Below are positions 1-5,884 of a stretch of DNA of 6,202 bases, in pieces. The stretch covers positions 1 through 6,202 of the forward strand of contig JAHDDN010000332.1 of assembly GCA_020629335.1 (NCBI GenBank), in the 5' to 3' direction. This stretch comes from Chitinophagales bacterium. Its GTDB lineage: Bacteria; Bacteroidota; Bacteroidia; Chitinophagales; UBA2359. Both the position numbers and the translations under genes were made by a program. Every line of letters starts with the position of its first letter. Positions within the stretch are counted from its first letter, which is position 1. The notes under the pieces were generated by a model. The model worked only from the letters and a program-made list of their open reading frames with translations, was not told the origin of the DNA and searched no databases.

Positions 1-240
1 TTATATTTCTACATTTAGGTAGAAAGAGTAAAAAGTTGTAATTTAGTCGTTTATTTGTGGTTGTATATAAAGAGGTCTTGTAAGATACTTAATTTGTTAC
101 AACCTTCTTATAAACTAATGAGTGTTAGTAAAAGTTTGACCTACTAACGACAATTATTGATTAGTTAGGACAAAATGCGACATTTATAAAGGTACTGATT
201 GGTATTTTTGTTCATTTGTGCATTTATAATTATACATACA
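1..240. other. Non-coding AT-rich region upstream of ftsX
   Basis: No credible coding frame is seen on either strand. The stretch is AT-rich and holds a 7-bp inverted repeat (GGTTGTA at 59-65, TACAACC at 98-104, 32-nt spacer). It also holds several very short palindromes of the sort expected by chance in such sequence. The only interpretable signal is the candidate promoter box at 203-210. What lies to the left of the window is unknown, so this could be the 3' flank of another gene as well as the 5' flank of ftsX. Confidence 0.6.
203..210 (+). promoter_or_regulatory. Candidate Bacteroidota -7 promoter box for ftsX
   Basis: TATTTTTG matches the TAnnTTTG -7 consensus of the Bacteroidota primary sigma factor exactly. 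It lies 30 bp before the GTG at 241, giving a leader of about 25 nt. No TTG is seen at the expected -33 distance, so only half of the promoter is supported. In AT-rich DNA an 8-mer of this degeneracy can occur by chance. Confidence 0.4.
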
Positions 241-1098
241 GTGGCTAAGTCGAAAAAAAATAAACCTTCATACTTATATTCCGTCATCAGCATTACCTTG
301 GTGCTCTTTATGTTAGGCTTGATGGGCTTAATCTTTTCTCATGCGAATTCCCTAACTCGTCATTTCAAAGAGAATCTGGAATTTAGCATGATCTTAGAGG
401 AAGGAGTGACCGAAGAGCAAAGAGTAGCGCTAGAAAAATATCTTTACACACAGCCTTTTGTCAAATCAGCCAAATACGTTTCTAAAGATGAAGCTGCCAA
501 GGATTTTTCGGATAGCTTTGATGAGGATTTTTTGGAAATATTAGGAGAGAATCCGCTTTTTGATGCCATCAATATTTATATGAAGGCCAATTATGCCAAT
601 CCTGATAGTATTGCTAAGATAGAAAAGGTCTTATTAGAGAAAAAAGAAGTAAAAGAAGTTTATTACCAAGCAGGCTTGGTAGATATAGTAAATGCCAATG
701 TTAAGAGAATTACGATTTTACTGCTTATCATCAGCGTGATATTCTTGCTAATAGCCTTTACACTGATAGATAATACCATAAGACTAGCGATGTTCTCTGA
801 TCGTTTCTTGATTAAAAGTATGCAATTAGTAGGAGCTACTCGTGGCTTTATCTCTTGGCCCTTTATCAAGAAAAGCCTAATTAATGGTTTATTAAGTGGA
901 ATATTAGCCGTTTTCTTAATCATTGCTTGCTTGTATTTTGCACAGCGAAATATCCCTGAGTTGGGTCGATTACAAAATTTCAGTAATCTAATGATTATCT
1001 GTGGAGTGGTTTTTATTATTGGTTTATTAATCTCTTATATAAGCACCCGTTCGGCAGTACTAAAATACCTGAAAGCTGAATTAGATGAATTGTACTAA
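241..1098 (+). CDS. ftsX: Cell division protein FtsX (ABC transporter-like permease)
   Basis: FtsX is the membrane partner of the ATPase FtsE in the divisome. FtsEX couples ATP hydrolysis to activation of peptidoglycan hydrolases at the septum. The 285-residue product has the family layout: a short basic N-terminus (MAKSKKNKPS), TM1 at about 11-33, a periplasmic domain at about 34-156, and three helices at about 157-176, 212-234 and 248-267. Family-like motifs include LGENPLFDAI (101-110) and MQLVGATRGFI (194-204), the latter in the cytoplasmic loop between TM2 and TM3. I chose GTG at 241 because the protein then begins with the short charged segment usual for Bacteroidota FtsX. An in-frame TTG at 199 would add 14 hydrophobic residues and would sit upstream of the candidate promoter. 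FtsE is not in the window; in this phylum ftsE is often unlinked (from family knowledge). No Shine-Dalgarno sequence is seen. Confidence 0.93.
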   Translation: MAKSKKNKPSYLYSVISITLVLFMLGLMGLIFSHANSLTRHFKENLEFSMILEEGVTEEQRVALEKYLYTQPFVKSAKYVSKDEAAKDFSDSFDEDFLEILGENPLFDAINIYMKANYANPDSIAKIEKVLLEKKEVKEVYYQAGLVDIVNANVKRITILLLIISVIFLLIAFTLIDNTIRLAMFSDRFLIKSMQLVGATRGFISWPFIKKSLINGLLSGILAVFLIIACLYFAQRNIPELGRLQNFSNLMIICGVVFIIGLLISYISTRSAVLKYLKAELDELY

Positions 1099-1125
1099 TA
1101 TTCGTACATTAAATATCAATAAAAA

Positions 1126-1151
1126 TGTAGGGGCGACCACAAGGGGCGCCC
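1126..1151 (+). repeat. REP-like GTAG hairpin, copy 1
   Basis: GTAG (1127-1130) is followed directly by a GC-rich hairpin: GGGCG (1131-1135) pairs with CGCCC (1147-1151), and after one mismatch CC (1137-1138) pairs with GG (1144-1145) around a 5-nt loop. A tetranucleotide GTAG at the foot of a GC-rich palindrome is the hallmark of REP sequences mobilised by Y1 (RAYT) transposases. The window has a second copy at 3776-3803 sharing the 10-mer TGTAGGGGCG and the end GCGCCC. No T-run follows, so it does not read as an intrinsic terminator, although it lies 28 bp after the ftsX stop. Confidence 0.55.
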
Positions 1152-1154
1152 AAT

Positions 1155-1197
1155 TTGGGTAATTATCTTAATTATAACTGATTAATTGATAACCCAA
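1155..1197. repeat. Imperfect hairpin downstream of ftsX
   Basis: TTGGGT (1155-1160) is the exact reverse complement of ACCCAA (1192-1197). The inner flanks (AATTATCTTAATTA against ATTAATTGAT) continue the pairing with a 2-nt bulge and a few mismatches. No U-tract follows. It may be a stem that ends or stabilises the ftsX transcript, or the remnant of another palindromic element; the function is unknown. Confidence 0.4.
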
Positions 1198-1211
1198 CTA
1201 TAGTCACCTAA

Positions 1212-1369
1212 TGGTTCAATTTATTAGTTCTTGACAGCCCAAGTTTTGTCTTTTTACGATTCTACTTCGTTATTTTTTCGTTCCGTAGCTCTGCTATGGG
1301 CCTCAAAAATGCCTTGTATAATCGCAAAAATACTACAACTTAACTGTCAGAAACTTATAAACTGAACCA
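1212..1369. mobile_element. MITE-like 158-bp palindromic element
   Basis: The ends form a 26-bp terminal inverted repeat (1212-1237 and 1344-1369) with 22 of 26 positions matching; the outer six bases are TGGTTC and GAACCA. The arms keep pairing inward (for example TTTTTACGATT near 1251-1261 against AATCGCAAAAAT near 1320-1331). They meet at a central TAGC-TCT-GCTA hairpin at 1286-1296, which is the exact midpoint of the element. The tetranucleotide CTAA lies flush outside both ends (1208-1211 and 1370-1373), as a target-site duplication would. It has no coding capacity. It ends 15 bp before the DUF3098 start and lies between ftsX and the genes usually linked to it. I see no transposase in the window. 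Family membership and copy number are unknown. Confidence 0.65.
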
Positions 1370-1384
1370 CTAAAAATAAGCTAA

Positions 1385-1687
1385 ATGAGTTTAAAGAAAA
1401 AACAGAAGCATTATTTCCTTTTTGGAAAGCGTAACTATATGATCATGCTAATTGGCTTAGTCATCTTAGTATTAGGTTATATCTTGATGAGAGGAGGATA
1501 TAATGCAGATCCTACCGTATGGGATGACAGCGTATTATACGGATTCCGCACAACAGTATTAGCTCCCATTTTAGTGCTGATAGGACTAGGCCTACAAATT
1601 GTAGCCATCTTTGCTAATTCACACGATGAGGAATTAATAGAAAAAGAAAAGAAAAGTGATATATTAGATGATATTCTTTCTGAATGA
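1385..1687 (+). CDS. DUF3098 family small membrane protein
   Basis: This 100-residue protein has two predicted membrane helices (about 18-36 and 56-77), a basic N-terminus (MSLKKKQKHY) and a charged, acidic C-terminal tail (about 79-100). The sequence around FGKRNYMIMLIG (13-24), the glycine-rich YILMRGG (32-38) and FRTTVLAPILVLIG (54-67) follow the pattern I know for DUF3098, a Bacteroidota family of unknown function. It is almost always encoded between ftsX and uppP. Its stop overlaps the uppP start as ATGA, so the two are probably co-transcribed and translationally coupled. The position suggests a role in envelope or wall synthesis, but that is inference from neighbours only. ATG at 1385 is the natural start; no Shine-Dalgarno sequence is present. 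Its upstream sequence is unusual in that a MITE-like palindrome ends 15 bp before the start codon. Confidence 0.88.
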   Translation: MSLKKKQKHYFLFGKRNYMIMLIGLVILVLGYILMRGGYNADPTVWDDSVLYGFRTTVLAPILVLIGLGLQIVAIFANSHDEELIEKEKKSDILDDILSE

Positions 1688-2466
1688 GTATCATAGAAGC
1701 CATCATATTAGGAGTCGTACAAGGCTTGACAGAGTTCTTACCAGTCAGCAGTAGTGGACATATTGAATTAGGAAAAGCAGTATTAGGAATTGATGCAGCA
1801 GGTGACCTAACCTTTTCATTATTGCTACATGGAGCAACTGTACTGAGTATTTTCGTCGTATTTTATAAAGATATTTTAGCCCTTATCAAAGGGCTTTTTT
1901 CCTTCCAATGGAATGAAGATACGCAATATATTGTCAAGCTAATTATCTCAATGATTCCTGTTGGACTGGTAGGGGTATTCTTAAAAGATGAGCTAGAAGC
2001 CATGTTTGAAGGCCGAATCGTTTTAGTCGGTGTCTTTTTGATTATTACAGCAGGCTTATTAATGCTTAGTAAGTTAGAAAAAAAAGAAGGGAAGGAGGTC
2101 AACTTTCTAAATGCTTTATTAATAGGAATCTCTCAAGCAGTAGCGGTATTGCCTGGGATCTCTCGATCAGGCGCTACCATTTCTACCGCATTAGCCTTAG
2201 GCGTATCCAGAGAAAAAGCAGCCCGTTTCTCCTTTTTAATGGTATTAGCTCCCATCCTAGGAGCCAGCCTTTTAGAAGTAAAAGATTTAGCTCAAACAGA
2301 TCTTAATTGGGCACCAATGGCCGCAGGCTTCATAGCCGCATTTTTATCTGGTCTACTAGCCTGCAATGCCATGTTAGCCCTCGTTAAAAAGGGAAAAATT
2401 GCCTATTTTGCTATCTACTGTTTGATTATTGGAGCCATCGCCATCGGCGCAGGCTTAATGCAGTAA
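1684..2466 (+). CDS. uppP: Undecaprenyl-diphosphatase UppP (BacA family)
   Basis: UppP is an integral membrane phosphatase that converts undecaprenyl pyrophosphate to undecaprenyl phosphate. This recycles the lipid carrier for peptidoglycan and other surface polymers, and overexpression gives bacitracin resistance. Both family signatures are intact in the 260-residue product. The (E/Q)xxxE motif is Q13-G-L-T-E17, followed by FLPVSSSGH with H26. PGxSRSxxT is at 157-165, with the key arginine R161. Multiple hydrophobic segments (about 42-61, 84-101, 113-130, 180-197, 211-231, 237-257) plus the two re-entrant motif regions fit the known fold, and the length is typical. The ATG overlaps the preceding DUF3098 stop by ATGA. 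In many Bacteroidota the next gene is truB; here a convergent, unrelated gene follows instead. Confidence 0.96.
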   Translation: MSIIEAIILGVVQGLTEFLPVSSSGHIELGKAVLGIDAAGDLTFSLLLHGATVLSIFVVFYKDILALIKGLFSFQWNEDTQYIVKLIISMIPVGLVGVFLKDELEAMFEGRIVLVGVFLIITAGLLMLSKLEKKEGKEVNFLNALLIGISQAVAVLPGISRSGATISTALALGVSREKAARFSFLMVLAPILGASLLEVKDLAQTDLNWAPMAAGFIAAFLSGLLACNAMLALVKKGKIAYFAIYCLIIGAIAIGAGLMQ

Positions 2467-2488
2467 TTAACTTTAGTTACTACATAAT

Positions 2489-2518
2489 GAAAATTATTTT
2501 CCCTCCTTAAAAAAGGGG
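2489..2518. terminator. Hairpins between convergent genes, possible bidirectional terminator
   Basis: The 74-bp gap between two convergent genes holds two adjacent inverted repeats. GAAAAT/ATTTTC (2489-2501) is a perfect 13-nt palindrome. CTCCTT (2503-2508) pairs with AAGGGG (2513-2518) around four A residues, with one G-T pair. The location between converging stops suits a shared terminator. Neither hairpin has a clean T-run after it in either direction, so an intrinsic-terminator role is only inferred. The CCTCCTTAAAAAAGGGG pattern may also be part of a dispersed repeat. Confidence 0.35.
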
Positions 2519-2540
2519 CACAGGGGTGGTTGTTATTATG

Positions 2541-3707
2541 CTACCTCACCTGCAATTTTTGCATCCAACGCTGATTATCAGACTGAATCAATACATAATA
2601 TAACCCGCTTTTCCAGCCCTTTACACTAACTTGATTCTCGTTGATTCCCTGATAAACTAATTGGCCCAAGCCATTAAAAACTTGAAGCACCCTTTCCTTA
2701 TCTAATTCCTGATCAAAACTAAGCTGGAAAGTCTCACTCGTTGGATTAGGATAAATTTCAAACTCACCCATCAAAGCACCTTCTAAGAAAGTAGTATTCC
2801 ATTCTTCCGATGTTTGATAATAGTAAGCATAACGAAATTCATTTACATAAGAACTCGTTTCAAAATCATAAATTTCCTGAACGATCTCCTTTATATTGCC
2901 ACAATCATCCACCGTATAAGTCTGACGATTAGCCGCCGCTACATTTCCATTGTCAATTTGATTAAATATTCGATAATTAATCGTACCATCAGCATAGAAA
3001 TAGATATATTGTACAGTCTGATCTAAATTTTGTCCATCCCAATTGTATATATTTCGCTCCGTAATCTGTCCATCCGCATTAAACAAACGAGTATCCTTAC
3101 GCTGCGGTGTCCAAACAGAATCCTGCCATGTATAAGTGTCAAAGGCTTGATAAAAGCCCGCATCATTATAGTTAGAATAAACATACTTTAATGAATTTGT
3201 CCAATTATCATTGATATATTGTTGAATCACATGACTTAGCTCTTGCCCCTGCTCATCATACTCATACTCAATATTCTGGCTCTGATAAACCCAAGAATCA
3301 CCAATATAAAGTTGACGTACTTTTCCACTAAGCAAGCTATCAGTACCATAAGTACAAACCTCTTCAGAAACATCCGCCCAAATCTGATCTGTCGAATTCC
3401 AAGATTCTACTCTCGATTCAGCTAATTCTCCAAATGGGGTATAAAAGCTCTTACTTTTAGTCTGATTTAACCAAGCATAAGAAGTCGAATCATACATTTG
3501 GAATATGTTTTCCGACTTCAAATTCAATTCATTATAAACACTGGTGTCTCTTGAAGTCATCTGCCAATTTTCACCATTCCAGCTTTCCGTAGTACGATGA
3601 GTTTGCAAAAAATCAATCCCTGACTCCTCTGGCGGACAATCTGTTTGAGCATAAGACATACAAGTCATCAATGCAGAAATAAAAAGTATAAGGTATCCTT
3701 TCATCAT
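2541..3707 (-). CDS. Secreted protein with T9SS type A C-terminal sorting domain
   Basis: The 388-residue product starts with a Sec signal peptide (basic start, hydrophobic 5-15) with a likely cleavage at SYA|QTD, after residue 20. Its last about 75 residues form a type IX secretion sorting domain: EIYPNPTSETFQLSF (317-331), LQVFNGLGQLVY (341-352), GWKSGLYYVLI (364-374) and the final KLQVR. Such proteins pass to the periplasm through Sec and are then exported by T9SS, with the tail removed and the protein often attached to the surface. The middle (about 48-300) is a run of roughly eight divergent 29-31-residue repeats, most opening with tryptophan and rich in Y, N, D and Q, with a YxYDxxG-like core (148-154). 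I recognise no enzymatic domain and cannot name a function; adhesion or matrix roles are possible. A second ATG one codon in (3704) is an equally plausible start. It is a single gene, convergent with uppP, with no clear promoter box upstream. Confidence 0.85.
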   Translation of the reverse strand: MMKGYLILFISALMTCMSYAQTDCPPEESGIDFLQTHRTTESWNGENWQMTSRDTSVYNELNLKSENIFQMYDSTSYAWLNQTKSKSFYTPFGELAESRVESWNSTDQIWADVSEEVCTYGTDSLLSGKVRQLYIGDSWVYQSQNIEYEYDEQGQELSHVIQQYINDNWTNSLKYVYSNYNDAGFYQAFDTYTWQDSVWTPQRKDTRLFNADGQITERNIYNWDGQNLDQTVQYIYFYADGTINYRIFNQIDNGNVAAANRQTYTVDDCGNIKEIVQEIYDFETSSYVNEFRYAYYYQTSEEWNTTFLEGALMGEFEIYPNPTSETFQLSFDQELDKERVLQVFNGLGQLVYQGINENQVSVKGWKSGLYYVLIQSDNQRWMQKLQVR

Positions 3708-3751
3708 CTTATTAAGTTTTTAAAATGCTATGTTTTTGTTTTGGGGCGCAC

Positions 3752-3826
3752 CCCCTTCATTAATTTTCATTCGTCTGTAGGGGCGCTACCTATGTGTGCG
3801 CCCGCGAATGAAAATTAATGAAGGGG
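3752..3826. repeat. Perfect 22-bp inverted repeat enclosing a REP-like hairpin
   Basis: The left arm 3752-3773 (starting CCCCTTCATTAATTTT) is the exact reverse complement of the right arm 3805-3826 (ending AATTAATGAAGGGG). The 31-bp spacer contains GTAG (3777-3780) and a second GC-rich stem. The result is a nested cruciform or hairpin lying 45 bp upstream of the start of the secreted-protein gene and downstream of ftcD. Just outside the left arm, GGGGCGCAC (3743-3751) repeats, in inverted sense, the GTGCGCCC end of the enclosed hairpin, so the locus looks like one repeat built into another. Confidence 0.8.
3776..3803 (+). repeat. REP-like GTAG hairpin, copy 2
   Basis: GTAG (3777-3780) precedes a perfect 6-bp stem, GGGCGC (3781-3786) with GCGCCC (3798-3803), around an 11-nt loop. 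It shares TGTAGGGGCG and the terminal GCGCCC with copy 1 at 1126-1151, while the loops differ in length and sequence. This is what is expected of a mobilised palindrome family, where pairing is conserved more than sequence. Confidence 0.55.
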
Positions 3827-3966
3827 TCGGGCTATCCGCTTGTATGCGGCTATGTTGCTCCTATTTCGCTAAGCCGTACTTGTCTGCCACTGCGTGGCCA
3901 GCCTGCGTCCAGCTAAGCTCCATAAGTCGCACCATTGACGCCACATATCGCTTCTATCCCTTGCGT
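3827..3966. repeat. GC-rich intergenic block bounded by TCGGGCT and CTATCCC
   Basis: This stretch is clearly richer in G and C than the genes around it and contains no convincing gene. It begins with TCGGGCT (3827-3833) and carries short stems, such as CCGC/GCGG (3836-3849) and GCCAC-TGC-GTGGC (3886-3898). It ends with CTATCCC (3954-3960) followed by TTGCG. The same end sequences frame a second GC-rich block at 5885-5980. I recall similar TCGGGCT...ATCCC intergenic repeats in other Bacteroidota, but cannot verify this here. It directly abuts the 22-bp inverted repeat on its left and ends 25 bp before the ftcD stop codon. Confidence 0.5.
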
Positions 3967-3991
3967 AAAAATTGTATAAATCATAGATAAA

Positions 3992-5686
3992 TCAACTTTT
4001 ATCAATGACTTTATTTACAATTTGTAATATATCATGTTCCAATTCTTGTGCCTTTTTAACGATTTGGTCCCCTTTTTCCAATTTTTCTTGCACAAATACA
4101 GCATCCTCCAAGTCTGCCGTATTGATTTTGACATTAAGATAAGCTCCCATTACCGCAGAACGAGCACATAGCGCCCCTACGCCAGCATCCGATACAGAAT
4201 TAGGATTTCCACTCTCAGCCATCGCCTTCAATATCTCCATAGAAGCCAATGATTTCTCCATCACCATAAAAGGCACCTCAATCGCATACTTCGTAGCAGC
4301 CTCAATCGCCTTCAATCGCTTAGCCTGATCTTCTTTCGTTTTCTTAGGCATGCGAATCGCTGCCATAATCTGATTAAAAGAGTTCGTATCCTCATCTACC
4401 AGATGTAATAAGTCATCTTTTAAGGCTTGCCCCTTCTCCGCCCATACAGAAAACTCATTCCAACGTTTATCCCAGCCCCTTTTATGAGAGGAGAGATTAG
4501 CGACCATCGCTCCCAAAGAAATGCCCAAAGCTCCCACATAAGCAGAAATTGATCCACCACCTGGGGCAGGAGATTCCGAAGCCGTCTCATCCGCAAAAGC
4601 ATTCAATTTCATATTTACCAAAGGCTGGGCTGAAGCATCTCGCAATACATACTCAACGATCTTCTTATTCGGATCAAAAGGATATAAATCGTCCAAGCCC
4701 ATTGACTTCACCGCAATTTTGATCAGCTCATCCTCAGAAACCCCTAAAGAACGCTCCTGCTGTGTCAAATAATAACGACCAGCCTCCAGCATAGATTGAA
4801 GTGGTATCAGGCCCACTAATTCAGAACCCGTGACTCGCATTCCACGTCTATTAGCACTCTTACGGCACTCCTCAAAAGCAGTATGTACAGGAGTGATTTT
4901 GATATTCGTCAAGTTCATAGATACCTGAGCCAATCCGTATTCCTCGATAAACCAGCCGATTCCTTTTACGGCCTTACAAGCCCCTGCTACTCTCACTGGA
5001 TTACCGTCCTTATCTTTAAGCGTTTTACCTTTGTAGTAGCCACCTATTTTTTTAGTACGTCCCTTTTCTCTTACATCAAAAGCTACGGCATTAGCTCTTC
5101 GAGTAGAAGTTGTATTGAGGTTGGCATTAAAAGCGACTAAGAAATCTCTGGCACCAATTGCTACATTACCTGATTGCGCATTCAATTTCGCAGGGCCATA
5201 ATCAGGCTGCCATTCAGGCTGCTTAATTTTTTCGGCTATGCCCTCATATTCTCCAGCTCTAATAGCAGCTAAGTTTTTTCGGTGATCAGCACTAGCAGCA
5301 TATTCATAAAGATATACCGGGATAGAAAGCGCTGAACCTACACGCTCGCCCAACTTTTTAGCAAATGCTACACATTCCTCCATGCTTACCCCAGATATGG
5401 GTACTAAGGGACAAACATCAGTCGCACCAAATCGAGGGTGCTCGCCTTTATGCTGTCGCATATCAATGACTTCCTGTGCTTTTTGAATGGCTTGGAAAGC
5501 TGCTTCAATTACATCTTCTGGCTCACCAGCAAAGGTGACCACCGTTCTATTCGTAGACTTACCTGGGTCAACGTCTAAGAGTTTTACACCATCCACTTTC
5601 TCAATCACATCTGTGATTTGTTTGATAATTGTCATATCGCGTCCCTCACTAAAATTAGGAACGCACTCGATCAGTCTTTTTTTCAT
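3992..5686 (-). CDS. ftcD: Bifunctional formiminotransferase-cyclodeaminase
   Basis: The enzyme moves the formimino group of N-formimino-L-glutamate to tetrahydrofolate, then deaminates 5-formimino-THF to 5,10-methenyl-THF and ammonia. This links histidine breakdown to the folate pool. The 564-residue protein carries both halves. The formiminotransferase part (about 3-330) has ECVPNFSEGRD (7-17), the catalytic histidine H83 in HKGEHPRFGATDVCP (79-93, equivalent to His82 of the pig enzyme), then NVAIGARDFLVAFNANLNT (174-192). The cyclodeaminase part (about 355-560) has SESPAPGGGSISAYVGALG (370-388), a helical body with DEDTNSF (431-437), and SVSDAGVGALCARSA (497-511). Length is slightly above the animal enzyme (541). 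The protein is cytoplasmic and complete, with no frameshift. ATG at 5684-5686 aligns with the family N-terminus. No hutH, hutU or hutI is nearby, so it appears to be a single-gene unit with its own promoter. Confidence 0.95.
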   Translation of the reverse strand: MKKRLIECVPNFSEGRDMTIIKQITDVIEKVDGVKLLDVDPGKSTNRTVVTFAGEPEDVIEAAFQAIQKAQEVIDMRQHKGEHPRFGATDVCPLVPISGVSMEECVAFAKKLGERVGSALSIPVYLYEYAASADHRKNLAAIRAGEYEGIAEKIKQPEWQPDYGPAKLNAQSGNVAIGARDFLVAFNANLNTTSTRRANAVAFDVREKGRTKKIGGYYKGKTLKDKDGNPVRVAGACKAVKGIGWFIEEYGLAQVSMNLTNIKITPVHTAFEECRKSANRRGMRVTGSELVGLIPLQSMLEAGRYYLTQQERSLGVSEDELIKIAVKSMGLDDLYPFDPNKKIVEYVLRDASAQPLVNMKLNAFADETASESPAPGGGSISAYVGALGISLGAMVANLSSHKRGWDKRWNEFSVWAEKGQALKDDLLHLVDEDTNSFNQIMAAIRMPKKTKEDQAKRLKAIEAATKYAIEVPFMVMEKSLASMEILKAMAESGNPNSVSDAGVGALCARSAVMGAYLNVKINTADLEDAVFVQEKLEKGDQIVKKAQELEHDILQIVNKVIDKS

Positions 5687-5705
5687 AAGTATTAGTTTTT
5701 GGGGG

Positions 5706-5713
5706 CAAAATTA
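5706..5713 (-). promoter_or_regulatory. Candidate Bacteroidota -7 promoter box for ftcD
   Basis: On the - strand this reads TAATTTTG, an exact match to TAnnTTTG, ending 19 bp before the ftcD ATG. Transcription would start about 5 to 7 bases downstream, giving a leader of only a dozen or so bases. No TTG is found at the -33 position, so the call rests on the -7 box and its placement. No Shine-Dalgarno sequence lies between the box and the start codon. Confidence 0.45.
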
Positions 5714-5760
5714 GGTAACTTAAAATTAATAAATGTTCATTTTGGCTAAATATTTTTTTA

Positions 5761-5816
5761 TTAGACAAGGCAAAAAATGTAGGTGATGCAAAGCATTGGC
5801 GAGGCTTTTGAACTAA
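5761..5816. repeat. Imperfect palindrome upstream of ftcD
   Basis: TTAG (5761-5764) pairs with CTAA (5813-5816), then CAA (5766-5768) with TTG (5808-5810) and GC (5770-5771) with GC (5804-5805). The centre is a clean ATGC-AAA-GCAT hairpin (5786-5796). The GTAG at 5779-5782 and the segment ACAAGGCA (5765-5772) recall the other elements here. The MITE-like element read on the - strand also has ACAAGGCA before its central TAGC-AGA-GCTA triloop hairpin. A distant relation between the two is inferred, not shown. Confidence 0.4.
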
Positions 5817-5884
5817 GAACTTGTTAAAAAGAAACTTCAATAAATACACTTTTATAAATCCTAAAAAAACATCAAAAAAAGACT

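Noticed and set aside
143..169. CTAAC...GTTAG hairpin upstream of ftsX
   Set aside because: Only five base pairs with a long AT-rich loop; this is expected by chance.
1231..1260. TTGACA (1231-1236) and TACGAT (1255-1260) with an 18-bp spacer, like an E. coli sigma70 promoter
   Set aside because: Bacteroidota use a different -33/-7 promoter, the -10 match is partial, and TTGACA is part of the terminal inverted repeat, so it is not called as a promoter.
1720..1722. Gln13 of UppP in place of the first Glu of the E. coli motif
   Set aside because: The family motif is (E/Q)xxxE, so Gln is a normal variant and the enzyme should be active.
3645..3707. Possible lipoprotein signal around Cys16 (ALMTC) of the T9SS cargo
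   Set aside because: Thr before the Cys is a poor lipobox, and a good signal peptidase I site (SYA|Q) follows; T9SS sorting proteins normally use signal peptidase I.
1126..3826. CRISPR array
   Set aside because: The repeats are palindromic, few, widely spaced and not separated by uniform spacers; no cas gene is present.
3796..3990. A 64-codon + strand open frame
   Set aside because: It starts inside the REP-like hairpin and lies wholly in the GC-rich repeat block; the cysteine-rich translation resembles no family known to me.
4420..5140. Short open frames overlapping ftcD (4420-4602 on the - strand, 4883-5140 on the + strand)
   Set aside because: They are alternative frames of a complete, well-conserved enzyme gene and have no independent support.
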